From: Anaerolineae bacterium
Lineage (GTDB): Bacteria; Chloroflexota; Anaerolineae; Aggregatilineales; Phototrophicaceae
Assembly (NCBI GenBank): GCA_023382675.1
Contig: JAHDWN010000008.1
Coordinates: 1-64,000, forward strand
Length of the DNA stretch: 64,000 nucleotides
Direction of reading: 5' to 3'
The notes under the pieces were generated by a model that made no database searches, had not been told where the DNA came from, and saw only the letters and a list, made by a program, of their open reading frames with translations. Position numbers and translations under genes: made by a program. Of this stretch, positions 47,043 through 55,993 are shown piece after piece; the stretch's first letter is position 1, and each line of letters opens with the position of its first letter.

Positions 47043-48147
47043 TTACGCCTTGAAAACAACCGACGGATCGACGTTGGCAATCTGTTGAATGGGCCACAAA
47101 GCGGATACCAACGTCATAATGAGTGTTGCTAAACCGATCACCGGAATAATCTCAGGCCAGATAGTGACCGTAAACTGAGGCCACAGATACTCAATAAGTT
47201 CTGCCGCCAAATAAGACAGGGCCAAGCTGAGCACAAATCCTAACGAAGCGCGCGACAACGTCTCGCGAATGACAAGCCAACGCAACCAGTTGTTGCTGGA
47301 GCCGATTGCTTTCAATGTGCTGAATTCTGCCAATCGGTTGATGATGCTGGTGTAAATGATGAGACCTGTGACCGCAATGGCAATGACGGCGCTGATAATC
47401 AGCATGACGGCAATTGGGCGGTCAAGGATAGTCGCCATAAACTTGCGATCCGTTGCCGCCATTTCATCAGGGGTAAAGACCGCCGTTTCGGAAAACTCCG
47501 TCGTGATGGTCTCGGCAACCACATCACGGTTAGCCAAAGGGGATAAGCGCAGCAAGAAGAAGCTGGCATCACCTGACAGTTGCAGCACATCCTCCGCCGA
47601 AGCTAGCGGCATGAAGATGTACGGGCTCATCCATGACGCTGTTTCTCTGGTTAAGCCGACAACGGTAAACTTGCTACCTAAGACATTTATACGGTCGCCG
47701 ACAGCTACCCCACTGCGCCATGCTAACCAGGAGTCGAGCAGGATCTCGTCGTCAGCCTGCAATGTGCGTCCGCTTCCGATGTTCCACGGGCCGCCAAAAC
47801 CTGTTTCCGGATTGTAGCCAATCACGAGTACAGGCAATTTGATGCTTGCATGGGAGAATATCATGTCGCCTACGATGACGTGACCGATCTCTGTGGTGCC
47901 CGGCACAGTTTCGATGTCCTGGTGGAGAGTGGCGGGCAAACCAGAGTTCGCATAGAACAAGCCCCGGGAGCCAATCTGCGAAACGACAAGATCTGCCCCC
48001 GCGTGATCGATATAGGCAGTCAGTGTGGCCCTCTCGAAATCCTACTAGGAGAGTGATCAACATCAGCGCGGCGGCGATGCCGGTGACGTGGAGTGTGAGT
48101 TTGCCTCTGTCATGCCAGAGGTTGCGGCGCACTATTGGGACACTCAC
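47043..48147 (-). pseudogene. Second FtsX-like ABC permease, frameshifted near its N-terminus
   Basis: From GTG 48147 the frame gives a normal FtsX start (VPIVRRNLWHDRGKLTLHVT, LMLITLLVGFREG). It slips at about 48020-48030; the expected continuation (LTAYIDHAGADLVVSQIGS, then RGLFYANSGLPATL) is read in the frame that runs to 47043. The rest is intact: extracytoplasmic domain with GFGGPWNIGSGR and three C-terminal helices. One restored base would repair it, so a sequencing error is as likely as real loss. First gene of the exporter operon, with a regulon palindrome upstream. Confidence 0.8.
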
Positions 48148-48209
48148 GGCTTGTTCTTTCAGCAAAACCCTCTGATTTAAGGCTACTACGCGCGTCTGAA
48201 GAAGCCATG

Positions 48210-48221
48210 CGCTATTTGGCG
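48210..48221. promoter_or_regulatory. Regulon palindrome a: CGCTATTTGGCG
   Basis: One of seven related 12-bp palindromes at 48-58 kb. It lies about 62 bases upstream of the ABC permease start (minus strand), in the context TGCGCTATTTGGCGGG, shared exactly with site b. Confidence 0.6.
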
Positions 48222-48237
48222 GGTTCCGTCCAAACAA

Positions 48238-48258
48238 AAGACCGGCTCAGCCGGTCTT
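48238..48258 (-). terminator. Terminator of the multicopper oxidase gene
   Basis: AAGACCGGC-TCA-GCCGGTCTT, a nine-pair stem. On the minus strand it is followed by TTTTGTTT, and it sits 24 bases after the multicopper oxidase stop. Confidence 0.8.
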
Positions 48259-48281
48259 GAGTGGTTGCATCCAGGGACTGG

Positions 48282-49925
48282 TTACTCAATGCGATAGTTA
48301 CGCATCAAGCCCAGATCCTCGTGTTCGAGATTATGGCAGTGAAACACGTAGAGTCCCGTATCACCGCTAAACCGCATGAGCAGCCTGACCCGTTCTCCCG
48401 ACATGAGAAGTACAGTATCTTTCCACCCCACGTCGACGTAGCCCGCGCTAACGGTCTCCCATCCGTCACGGAAGGCATCATCTATTATGCGATCCAGAAT
48501 CTGGAACTGAACGCCATGGATGTGCATCGGATGCGCCATCTGATCCTCAGTCGTCGCATTGCTGCCACTCATGTTCCCCATATTGTGACCCGGCATATTG
48601 CCCATCCCACCCATGCCGTCACTGTTCACGACGTTAACGAACTCCCACACCTCAAGCGTATTCGCCCGGACAATTTCATCGTCCGCCACGGCTTCCATCT
48701 CGAAGCTGCGCCCGTTGAGCGTCCAACCTTCGTTGAGCATCGCAATGGCGAATGTGCGCGGCGTCCCCGAATTGACCGCGTCTTCCAGGCTGTAACGCTC
48801 GATTGTCGACAAACGCTCAGGGAGCAGCGAAGTCTCGGTCGATTCCTGAACGACGTTGACCTTTAGCACAGAGTATTCCTCTCCCTGGGGTAAGGTGGTG
48901 GATTCCGGCATTGCCATGCCACCCATCATCATCCCACCCATCTCAACGCCCCGAAAAGACAGGCTCTTCAAGAGCAGCTGCGCGCCAACGGGCCATTCGC
49001 CAAAATCGACCCACAATTCAATGCGCTCACCAGGACTGAGAGTCACGTAGGGGCGTTCTGTTGGGACTTCCAGTAGTCCACCGTCCGTTCCGATCACTGT
49101 CAGAGGCGTACCATCCTCCCAACCGAGCTTCAACATACGAAAGTTCGACCCATTGAGCAGACGCAAACGATAGGCGCGAGCTTCGACATCAAGCTCGAAT
49201 TCCGGCTTGCCGTTGACGAGAATATGGTCGCCGAGAAAACCCATCATCTGGGTCATCATCTGCGTCATCATGCCGCCGGTGATGTAAGCCAGTTGATTGT
49301 CGGCATCAAACGAACGATCCTGAAATACGAGTGGCAGATCATAAGCGCCATCAGGCAACCCGACAGCAGCCTCTTCATCATCACGCACGATAAACAGACC
49401 AGCCAGCCCCTTGTAGACCTGGGTCGCGGTTGCACCATGGGGATGCGGGTGATACCAGTAGGTTCCCGCACGATTGATGACCTCAAATTCATAGGCGTAG
49501 GTCTGGCCGGGGGCAATTGCATAACGTGGATGAGCATCCATTGCCTCAGGCAACACCAGTCCGTGCCAATGAATGATAGACGCTTCGGGAAGCTCATTGA
49601 CAAAATGGATGCGCACGCGCTGCCCCCGTCGGACGCGGAATATAGGGCCCAAATACGAATCGGGGATCGTCTGTAATGCCGCTGCATCACCCTGTAAGAC
49701 TTCCCCCTGATATGTCCATACCTTCGTTGGAGTGCCCGGTAGGATCGAGACTTCACGCTCAACTGCACGCAGCCGCACTTCAAGATCAGGGGAGGCATTC
49801 GATTGCGCCAAGGCTTTGCTGACGAATGACAAGCCGGGTGACATGTCACTTGTCGCAGCCCCCACTGCGCCAATGCCCGCAAACTTCAAGAAATCCCTAC
49901 GACTCAGCCAATGGGACTGTGCCAT
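48282..49925 (-). CDS. Tat-exported multicopper oxidase (CueO-like)
   Basis: About 547 residues from ATG 49925 (a GTG lies nine bases upstream). A Tat signal (SRRDFLKFAGIGAVG) precedes three cupredoxin domains. All four copper-binding motifs are present: HWHGLVLPE, YWYHPHPHGATA, HPMHIHGVQF and HCHNLEHEDLGLM. Met-rich stretches (GGMMTQMMTQMMG; GGMGNMPGHNMGNMSG) resemble those of cuprous oxidases. Probably oxidises Cu(I) in the periplasm or cell-wall space. It has its own terminator and a regulon palindrome about 124 bases upstream. Confidence 0.93.
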   Translation of the reverse strand: MAQSHWLSRRDFLKFAGIGAVGAATSDMSPGLSFVSKALAQSNASPDLEVRLRAVEREVSILPGTPTKVWTYQGEVLQGDAAALQTIPDSYLGPIFRVRRGQRVRIHFVNELPEASIIHWHGLVLPEAMDAHPRYAIAPGQTYAYEFEVINRAGTYWYHPHPHGATATQVYKGLAGLFIVRDDEEAAVGLPDGAYDLPLVFQDRSFDADNQLAYITGGMMTQMMTQMMGFLGDHILVNGKPEFELDVEARAYRLRLLNGSNFRMLKLGWEDGTPLTVIGTDGGLLEVPTERPYVTLSPGERIELWVDFGEWPVGAQLLLKSLSFRGVEMGGMMMGGMAMPESTTLPQGEEYSVLKVNVVQESTETSLLPERLSTIERYSLEDAVNSGTPRTFAIAMLNEGWTLNGRSFEMEAVADDEIVRANTLEVWEFVNVVNSDGMGGMGNMPGHNMGNMSGSNATTEDQMAHPMHIHGVQFQILDRIIDDAFRDGWETVSAGYVDVGWKDTVLLMSGERVRLLMRFSGDTGLYVFHCHNLEHEDLGLMRNYRIE

Positions 49926-50049
49926 GCTCTTCACGCTCCATAGTGGTAGATGAACGAATACGTCACATGGCCTTTGAATAGGATAAGGTCTGCTTATCTC
50001 TTCTGAGCCTGTTCCTCGTAGAGTAGCGGTTTTCTCAGATAGCGTGATG

Positions 50050-50061
50050 CGCTATTTGGCG
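50050..50061. promoter_or_regulatory. Regulon palindrome b: CGCTATTTGGCG
   Basis: Between the histidine kinase stop and the multicopper oxidase start, about 124 bases upstream of the latter. The surrounding 16 bases are identical to site a. Confidence 0.6.
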
Positions 50062-50090
50062 GGTATTGAACGCCGATTACTCGTGGTTAC

Positions 50091-51167
50091 TCAATCACTT
50101 ATTGGCGCTTTGGATTGTGTTGTGTTGAGGTACAAATCGGGGTCTTTCTGGGATGCGCCCTGGCAAACCGGACAGCAAAAGTAGTACGTTTCACCACGAT
50201 ACGAGATGCTGCTGTAGGCTTGCTGTGATTCAATCAGTGCGCTGCACACGGGATCACGCACGCGACCACTGGGTTGGTTTTCCGCGCTGGTAGGCAAATA
50301 GACCTTGAGAGACGTTCCCTTTCCAGTCTGACTTTCAATCGTGAGTGATCCACCCAGGCCTGTTATCCGCTCTTGAATGCCAAGCAGTCCATAATGCTTC
50401 TGAAATGCCAGATCGCCCAGATGCGACGGCGGGCGAAATCCACACCCATCATCCTGTACCTGGAGCGAAACTCCCTGGGGCTGATAGTCCGCATCAATAT
50501 GGATATGGGTTGCTTTACTGTGACGCACGATATTGCGGAGGGCCTCCTGCACGGCGCGAAACAGGGCTAACTCCTGCGCTTCATCCAGGCGACGCGGATC
50601 GCCTTTAGTGGTCAGTTTTATCTTCGCTTCCGGAATCATCGCGAACTGCATTTCCAGTGCGGGGATCAAGCCCAATTCCTCCAGCGCAGGTGGGCGCAAG
50701 CCACCAATTATGTTGCGTAAGCTGGCGACAATCTCCACTGCCTGTTCGCGGACAAGTTGAAGCGTTTGTATCGCTCGAACGGGGTTGGTTTCGATCCAGC
50801 TCTTTGCCATCTCGATGCCCTGCGTGACGGCAATCGTTGATTGCACCGCGTCATCGTGCAGTTCGCGGGCAATGCGTTTGCGCTCGTTTTCCTGTCCGTT
50901 GGCGAGCTGCTCCGCATATGCGCGGCTTTGTTCCTGAGCGCGCATGACGTGCCCAACCATACCAGACATTGCCCGGTGCAGTTGGCGAATTTCAGGGATG
51001 CCGCCACATTGACGATCAAACGAATCAAGCTCGCCCTGGCTCAACTGTGCCGCCTGGCGTGAGAGTTTCTGGATAGGCCGAAGCACACGCAGGTAAAACC
51101 AGACGTTGCTGGTCAGAAATAAGGCACCACCGACACAACACAGCTCGAGCAGACTGGCATGAATCAT
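50091..51167 (-). CDS. NarX-type sensor histidine kinase with a C-terminal YHS metal-binding domain
   Basis: 358 residues: one membrane helix (about 8-28), a HAMP-like segment (about 30-82), HisKA_3 with H-box ENERKRIARELHDDAVQ (about 95-165) and an HATPase (about 205-295, N-box EALRNIVRHSKA, G-box DDGCGF). A YHS domain (about 305-345) follows, with RVRDPVCSALIES and YYFCCPVCQ. YHS domains bind heavy metals through paired Cys; having one on a kinase suggests direct cytosolic metal sensing, since the chain has almost no extracellular loop. It overlaps the response-regulator gene by four bases (ATGA). I recall no characterised kinase of this layout. Confidence 0.9.
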   Translation of the reverse strand: MIHASLLELCCVGGALFLTSNVWFYLRVLRPIQKLSRQAAQLSQGELDSFDRQCGGIPEIRQLHRAMSGMVGHVMRAQEQSRAYAEQLANGQENERKRIARELHDDAVQSTIAVTQGIEMAKSWIETNPVRAIQTLQLVREQAVEIVASLRNIIGGLRPPALEELGLIPALEMQFAMIPEAKIKLTTKGDPRRLDEAQELALFRAVQEALRNIVRHSKATHIHIDADYQPQGVSLQVQDDGCGFRPPSHLGDLAFQKHYGLLGIQERITGLGGSLTIESQTGKGTSLKVYLPTSAENQPSGRVRDPVCSALIESQQAYSSISYRGETYYFCCPVCQGASQKDPDLYLNTTQSKAPISD

Positions 51168-51805
51168 TGCTCGCTGCTCCCTTCCAGAGTGATGAACCCG
51201 TGTTGCAAGCCAATGGCAACCGCTTCGGTGCGGGTCGTCACGCCGAACTTCTGATAGATATTCTTGAGGTGTCCCTGTACCGTGCGATCCGAGATAAAGA
51301 GCAGCTTGCCAATCTCCTTATTGGTTCTGCCTAGTCCAGCGTGAGCCAAGACTTCAAGCTCGCGGTCCGTTAGCCCCTCAATCTGTGCGGACATACCGGT
51401 GATATGTTTCTCAGCACGGGCCAAGGTATTGGCATCGAACGCCTTGCGCCCAATCGCCACCTCAGTCAATGCCTTGTAGAGTTCACTCAATTCCGCAGTC
51501 TTGAGGATGAAACCATCGGCACCAGCATCCAGTAGCGCATGTACATAGGCCGGCTCATCGTAAGCGGTCAAAACCAGGATGCGAATATCAGGGTACTCGT
51601 GCCGGATGCGCCGTGTTGCCTCTATGCCGGTCAGCTCGGGCAAGTGAATATCCATCACGACCACATCCGGTTGCAGCTTTCCGGTCAACTCTATTGCTTC
51701 TCGCCCGTTGGTTGCCTCGCCGATGACCTCGACGCCAACGCTTTCCAGGTAGAGACGTGTCCCCTGTCGCACAATTTTATGATCTTCTGCCAGCAAGACC
51801 TTCAT
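51164..51805 (-). CDS. NarL/FixJ-type response regulator
   Basis: 213 residues. Receiver domain with the acidic pair in LLAEDHKIVRQG, phospho-Asp in VVVMDIHLPELTG (about residue 53) and the Lys in GFILKTAELSE. LuxR-type helix-turn-helix at about 145-205 (LTDRELEVLAHAGLGRTNKE, then SDRTVQGHLKNIYQKFG). First gene of the two-component pair with the YHS kinase. A regulon palindrome lies 61 bases upstream of it, compatible with autoregulation. Confidence 0.92.
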   Translation of the reverse strand: MKVLLAEDHKIVRQGTRLYLESVGVEVIGEATNGREAIELTGKLQPDVVVMDIHLPELTGIEATRRIRHEYPDIRILVLTAYDEPAYVHALLDAGADGFILKTAELSELYKALTEVAIGRKAFDANTLARAEKHITGMSAQIEGLTDRELEVLAHAGLGRTNKEIGKLLFISDRTVQGHLKNIYQKFGVTTRTEAVAIGLQHGFITLEGSSEQ

Positions 51806-51866
51806 GATTACGCCCCCGCTTATCTGATTATGTTACATCATATCGCTTTGTCTTTATTCAAAGACC

Positions 51867-51878
51867 CGCCAGATGGCG
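51867..51878. promoter_or_regulatory. Regulon palindrome d: CGCCAGATGGCG
   Basis: Lies 61 bases upstream of the response-regulator start, in the divergent region shared with cytochrome c. The context CCCGCCAGATGGCG extends the match to the other sites. Confidence 0.55.
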
Positions 51879-51969
51879 TGAACATTTCTAATGCATCAGA
51901 ACATATCCCCGAATGCCAATTCTGATTGATCGGGAAATGGGCATACCGAAGAACTAGCACGCCAACATG

Positions 51970-51981
51970 CGCCAAATGGCG
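51970..51981. promoter_or_regulatory. Regulon palindrome c: CGCCAAATGGCG
   Basis: About 90 bases upstream of the cytochrome c start (GTG 52072). The flanks extend it to a near-perfect 18-base palindrome, ATGCGCCAAATGGCGTAT. Confidence 0.6.
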
Positions 51982-52071
51982 TATTGCCGTAGGCGAAGCT
52001 CCCAGATAGGCTTTTAGAAGAAGTTTTCATTGTATTTTAATGCGCTAAGTTTAACGGGATACTCGAAAACA

Positions 52072-52611
52072 GTGGACAACAAATGGAGACTGTCTTGCTG
52101 CGCCCTGCCCCTGTTTTTCATAATGTGTATTTGTTCGACTTTGTTCTTGCTCGCCACTACCAGATCTAACGCCGGGAGGCAAGAAAGTGCGGGAGCAGGC
52201 GACCAACAGACGACGCAAATTCAAATACTTGATAGACGGTTCACTGATTCGGAGCTGGAACAGGGGCAAACTATTTACACGCAGATTTGTGCTGCCTGCC
52301 ACGGCATAGATGGCCAGGGACAGTTCCCTGAAGCGCCGCTCGAACCCGACAGTACCGGGCGGTTCGGCGCGCCGCCTCACAACGAGACCGGGCATAGTTG
52401 GCATCACAGCGACGTTTCGCTCATCCGCTATGTCACTGAAGGGGGCTTCAGCGACTCAACGCGTTATTACACCATGCCGCCTTTTGGCGAGGCCCTGACT
52501 GATGAGCAAATTCAGGTGGTTCTCGCTTATATCAAAACCATGTGGACGGACGAGCAGAGGGCAATGCAACGGCAGTTGACCGAAGAAGAGGAAAGCATGT
52601 TCTCTAATTAG
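52072..52611 (+). CDS. Membrane-anchored mono-haem cytochrome c
   Basis: About 179 residues from GTG 52072 (TTG 52030 is possible). An N-terminal hydrophobic anchor (ALPLFFIMCICSTLFLLA) precedes a cytochrome c domain with haem motif YTQICAACHGIDGQG, a probable axial Met in YTMPPFGEAL and the end helix ALTDEQIQVVLAYIKTMW. It would be anchored on the outer face and carry electrons, plausibly from the copper-handling enzymes nearby. 53 bases upstream of the DUF1573-like gene. Confidence 0.88.
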   Translation: MDNKWRLSCCALPLFFIMCICSTLFLLATTRSNAGRQESAGAGDQQTTQIQILDRRFTDSELEQGQTIYTQICAACHGIDGQGQFPEAPLEPDSTGRFGAPPHNETGHSWHHSDVSLIRYVTEGGFSDSTRYYTMPPFGEALTDEQIQVVLAYIKTMWTDEQRAMQRQLTEEEESMFSN

Positions 52612-52664
52612 CGCTTGGGCGAACCGTAGTATGATCTCGTAACTGAGTGTCAGAGGAGGATACC

Positions 52665-53153
52665 TTGACCAGATCCAATAAGACGCAACGTGCAAAGGGG
52701 CAAGGGCGGCCCGCCTGGCTGATCCCGGCAATCATCGTGGGCATCGCGGTGGTCGTGGTTGCTGTCGTAGCAGCAATTACGGGCAATCGGCGCGAGCCGT
52801 TTGAACCAGAGATCGCCGGTGCGCCTCGGGCGGAATTCGATCAAACCAGCATCGATCACGGCTCAATGCGCTTTAACCAGCAAGCCGAGAGTGTGTTTCG
52901 CGTACGTAACGTCGGCGACCAACCTCTGACGATTCAGGGGGAACCCCGTGTCGAATTAGTGCAGGGCTGTTGACCGCCACGCGCCGTCGTCAGTTCGACG
53001 ACTATACAGCCCGGTGACGAAGCGACCATTACGCTGCGCTTCACCATGCACGAGGGGATGGATGGGCAACACGAGTTCAGGGTGCATGTCCCGACCAATG
53101 ATCCCACACAACCTGAAATCCCGCTGACCGTGTTCTCGCTATGGAGCGCATAG
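52665..53153 (+). CDS. Membrane-anchored DUF1573-like protein with an in-frame TGA (candidate selenocysteine)
   Basis: The start is TTG 52665, set by a strong AGGAGGA six bases upstream; GTG 52647 lies inside the ribosome site. One membrane helix (WLIPAIIVGIAVVVVAVVAA) leads to an Ig-like domain (AEFDQTSIDHGSMRFNQQAE; FRVRNVGDQPLTIQGEP). The frame meets TGA at 52971-52973 after VELVQGC. It then continues as clean family text (PPRAVVSSTTIQPGDEATIT; FTMHEGMDGQHEFRVHVPTN) to TAG 53151. From memory, homologues have Cys at the TGA position (GCCPP), and a hairpin follows it. Without readthrough the product is a 102-residue truncation. Confidence 0.75.
52986..53002 (+). promoter_or_regulatory. Possible bacterial SECIS hairpin after TGA 52971
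   Basis: GTCGTC-AGTTC-GACGAC, six pairs with a five-base loop starting 18 bases after the TGA, and G at the second loop position. These values fall inside the published bacterial SECIS rules (loop 16-37 bases from UGA, G among the first two loop bases). Short GC-rich hairpins are common, so this alone is weak. Confidence 0.35.
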
Positions 53154-53214
53154 GGATTGACCCAAACAGTGGCGAGACGCCTCTGTCACTAGATCGCTCC
53201 TCGTTTACGCAAAC

Positions 53215-53244
53215 ATGGCGCACCCTGCTCAGAAGGTGCGCCAT
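53215..53244. terminator. Bidirectional terminator between convergent genes
   Basis: ATGGCGCACC and GGTGCGCCAT form a ten-pair perfect stem with a ten-base loop, midway between the DUF1573-like stop (+) and the copB stop (-). The T-runs are poor. Confidence 0.65.
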
Positions 53245-53273
53245 GCTTCCCCGCGTGCTACCACTACCTGGTG

Positions 53274-55361
53274 TTAGCCAGGCTGCGCGGCAAGCTGTGT
53301 GCGTCGCAGCAGTTGCGCGTTGATCGCCACGATGATCGTGCTCAAGGACATGAAAACCGCGCCAATTGCCGGAGACAGGATGAAGCCAACCGGTGCCAGA
53401 ATCCCGGCGGCCAGCGGCAGCGCCACCACGTTGTAGCCGGTCGCCCAGAGCAGGTTCTGGATCATCTTGCGGTAAGTGGCACGGCTGAGTTCAAAGATCT
53501 TGACCACATCCAGCGGATTGCTTCTTACCAGGATGATCCCGGCAGACTCAATCGCCACATCTGTGCCGCTGCCGATGGCGATGCCGATATCAGCACGGGT
53601 AAGCGCTGGCGCGTCGTTTACGCCATCGCCGACCATTGCCACTTTCTTACCCTGCCGTTGCAGTTCCGACACCTTCTGATCTTTATGCTCCGGCAGCACC
53701 TCGGCGAAGACCGTGTCGATGCCTAGTTCACGGGCAACTGCGTCTGCAACCTGCTGGCTGTCCCCCGTGAGCATTGCGACTTCAACGCCCATCTCGTGCA
53801 ACCTCTGAACCGCCTGCTTGCTCTCCTCGCGCACCACATCCGCCAATGCGAATGCCGCCACGACCTCGTTTTCGACCACCATGTAGACGACGGTCTGGGC
53901 GTTGTCATTGGCCTCTTGCCGGAAACGGCTCGTGTCACCGGCAAGGTCGAGTTCAAGCAGTTCTAGCAAGCGCGGGCCTCCGACGTAGACCGTTTTGCCA
54001 TCATATGCTGCCTTGATCCCGCGCCCTTTGATGGCCTCGAAACTGCTGATCGTCGCAGGCTTCACGCCCGCCGCTTCTGCTTTCTCACGGATGCCGCGTG
54101 CAATCGGATGCTCCGAGTCACCCTCGACGGCCAGCGCCAGCGCCAGGACATCCTCTTCTTGCCACCCCTCGGCAGTGATCATGTTGACGACGCCAAAGCG
54201 CCCTTCGGTGAGCGTGCCGGTTTTGTCAAATACGATAGTGTCGATCTGACGGGCTTGCTCCAGCGCGAGGCGATTACGCACCAGGATGCCGTTCCGCGCA
54301 CCCATCGACGTACTGATGGCGACCACCAGCGGGATTGCCAAGCCCAACGCATGGGGGCAGGCGATCACCAGCACGGTGACAACGCGCTCTAGAACCTCAA
54401 GCTGTAATCCAACCGCTGCTATCCACAGCACAGCGGTCAGGGCGGCCACTGCCAGGGCGATATAGAACAGCCAGCCGGCTGCCTTGTCCGCCAGGATCTG
54501 CGTGTTTGATTTGCTCCTCTGCGCTTCCTCGACCAACCGCATGATACCGGCCAGCGCCGTTTCATCGCCCGTCGCGGACACGCGAATGCGCAAGCTGCCA
54601 TCCCCGTTGATCGTTCCGCCGATAACCTTGTCGCCCTCGCTTTTCTCCACAGGCTTCGATTCGCCTGTGATCATCGCCTCGTTGAGGTCCGAGTGCCCTT
54701 CGATGATCTCACCATCGGCAGGGACGCTTGCGCCAGGGCGGATCAGCAGCACATCGCCATTGCGCAACTCGGCGACGCTGACTTCCTCCGTGTTCCCGTT
54801 GTCGGTCACGCGCTCCGCCGTGTCCGGCATCAGCTTTGCCAGCTCGTTGAGCGCGCCCGACGCCTGGCGCACGCTGCGCATCTCCATCCAGTGCCCCAAC
54901 AGCATGATGTCGATCAGGGTCGCCATCTCCCAGAAGAACCCGCTGCCCGGTGAGGCGAACAGGGCGAACAGGCTGTAGACAAAGGCGACCGTGATCGCCA
55001 GCGAGATGAGCAGCATCATGCCGGGTTTGCGGTTCTGAACTTCCGGCACCGCCATTTGCAGGAAGGGCACACCGCCATAGAGAAAGATCACAATCGCGAA
55101 GCCGGGGCCGATCAGGGTGCTTCCGGGGAACTCTGGCATGGAGAAGCCGAACCACTCCTGTATCATGGGGCTGAACAGAAGTACCGGGATCGTGAGGATG
55201 AGACTCACCCAGAAGCGATTGCGGAACATGATCTCATGCCCGCTGTGATCCACGCCATGTCCCCCGTGTCCTTCGTGACCATGGTGGGTATGATCCATCG
55301 ACTGCTCATTATGGGCTTCATGCGTATGCGCATGTTGCGATGCCATTGCTTCATGTTCCAT
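53274..55361 (-). CDS. copB: Copper-exporting P1B-type ATPase, CopB class (CPH motif)
   Basis: 695 residues. The N-terminal 45 are His-rich ([20 protein letters not shown]) with no HMA domain, the pattern of P1B-3 ATPases. Membrane metal site [15 protein letters not shown], phosphorylation site [14 protein letters not shown], actuator [15 protein letters not shown] and hinge [15 protein letters not shown] are all intact. CPH ATPases export Cu(I)/Cu(II) or Ag(I). Twelve bases after the rhodanese gene on the same strand; they form an operon driven from the region with palindrome e. It complements the multicopper oxidase in copper tolerance. Confidence 0.94.
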   Translation of the reverse strand: MEHEAMASQHAHTHEAHNEQSMDHTHHGHEGHGGHGVDHSGHEIMFRNRFWVSLILTIPVLLFSPMIQEWFGFSMPEFPGSTLIGPGFAIVIFLYGGVPFLQMAVPEVQNRKPGMMLLISLAITVAFVYSLFALFASPGSGFFWEMATLIDIMLLGHWMEMRSVRQASGALNELAKLMPDTAERVTDNGNTEEVSVAELRNGDVLLIRPGASVPADGEIIEGHSDLNEAMITGESKPVEKSEGDKVIGGTINGDGSLRIRVSATGDETALAGIMRLVEEAQRSKSNTQILADKAAGWLFYIALAVAALTAVLWIAAVGLQLEVLERVVTVLVIACPHALGLAIPLVVAISTSMGARNGILVRNRLALEQARQIDTIVFDKTGTLTEGRFGVVNMITAEGWQEEDVLALALAVEGDSEHPIARGIREKAEAAGVKPATISSFEAIKGRGIKAAYDGKTVYVGGPRLLELLELDLAGDTSRFRQEANDNAQTVVYMVVENEVVAAFALADVVREESKQAVQRLHEMGVEVAMLTGDSQQVADAVARELGIDTVFAEVLPEHKDQKVSELQRQGKKVAMVGDGVNDAPALTRADIGIAIGSGTDVAIESAGIILVRSNPLDVVKIFELSRATYRKMIQNLLWATGYNVVALPLAAGILAPVGFILSPAIGAVFMSLSTIIVAINAQLLRRTQLAAQPG

Positions 55362-55373
55362 TGTTCATCCTCC

Positions 55374-55805
55374 CTATTGATTATCGACTAGCGTTCGCCC
55401 GCTGGATTGCCATGCCCCCATGCCGCCGGGCACGTCGTAAACTTGCGTATACCGTAATTCGACCAGGTCGCGTGTCGCCTGCTCACTCATGTTGCCGGAA
55501 CGGCAGTAGAGGATGATCGGCGCGTTTTTGTCCGGTAGCGCGCTTGTGAGGGCATCGACGTTGTTATAGGCAATGTTGTAATCCGTCCCCTCAATTTCGC
55601 CCTCATATGGAATGTGAACGTTGACCACGGTATATGACCTGGTCGTGTCCGCCATCACGTCTGCCAGTTCGTCAATTGACATCGTTTGATAGGCGGCAGT
55701 CTGTGCGCTCTCGTCGGGAGTAGCGGTCGGACTGGGGGTGTTCGTTGACGAACACGCGCTGGCAAAAATCACGATCCCTACAACCAGAAGTGATAGAACT
55801 CGCAT
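55374..55805 (-). CDS. Rhodanese-domain lipoprotein
   Basis: 143 residues. Lipobox IVIFASACSS marks a lipoprotein, followed by a Thr/Pro/Ser linker. The rhodanese domain (about 45-140) has the active-site loop ILYCRSGNMS with catalytic Cys, and DVPGGMGAWQSSGR at the end. Anchored outside the membrane; could handle sulfane sulfur or act in thiol/copper chemistry. Heads the operon with copB, with palindrome e 67 bases upstream. Confidence 0.87.
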   Translation of the reverse strand: MRVLSLLVVGIVIFASACSSTNTPSPTATPDESAQTAAYQTMSIDELADVMADTTRSYTVVNVHIPYEGEIEGTDYNIAYNNVDALTSALPDKNAPIILYCRSGNMSEQATRDLVELRYTQVYDVPGGMGAWQSSGRTLVDNQ

Positions 55806-55872
55806 GACTGGCCTCCTTCAGAAACTTTATTGCCGCTGTATTACGATAACTGAGTGCTCAAGAGATAACACC

Positions 55873-55884
55873 AGCTATCTGGCG
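55873..55884. promoter_or_regulatory. Regulon palindrome e: AGCTATCTGGCG
   Basis: The most degenerate copy, 67 bases upstream of the rhodanese-copB operon, in the divergent region that also holds site f. Confidence 0.45.
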
Positions 55885-55933
55885 TGTTTCTACTTCTTGG
55901 AGGCTCTGTCACAGCCATTTCTTGCGACAAATA

Positions 55934-55945
55934 CGCCATTTGGCG
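55934..55945. promoter_or_regulatory. Regulon palindrome f: CGCCATTTGGCG
   Basis: Perfect 12-base palindrome, about 48 bases upstream of the DUF2085 gene. A second dyad (ATCGCTC-TG-GAGCGAT, 55954-55969) follows it, then an AT-rich stretch that could hold the -10. Confidence 0.6.
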
Positions 55946-55993
55946 GGGGATATATCGCTCTGGAGCGATTATCCTTTATATATGTAGGCACGG

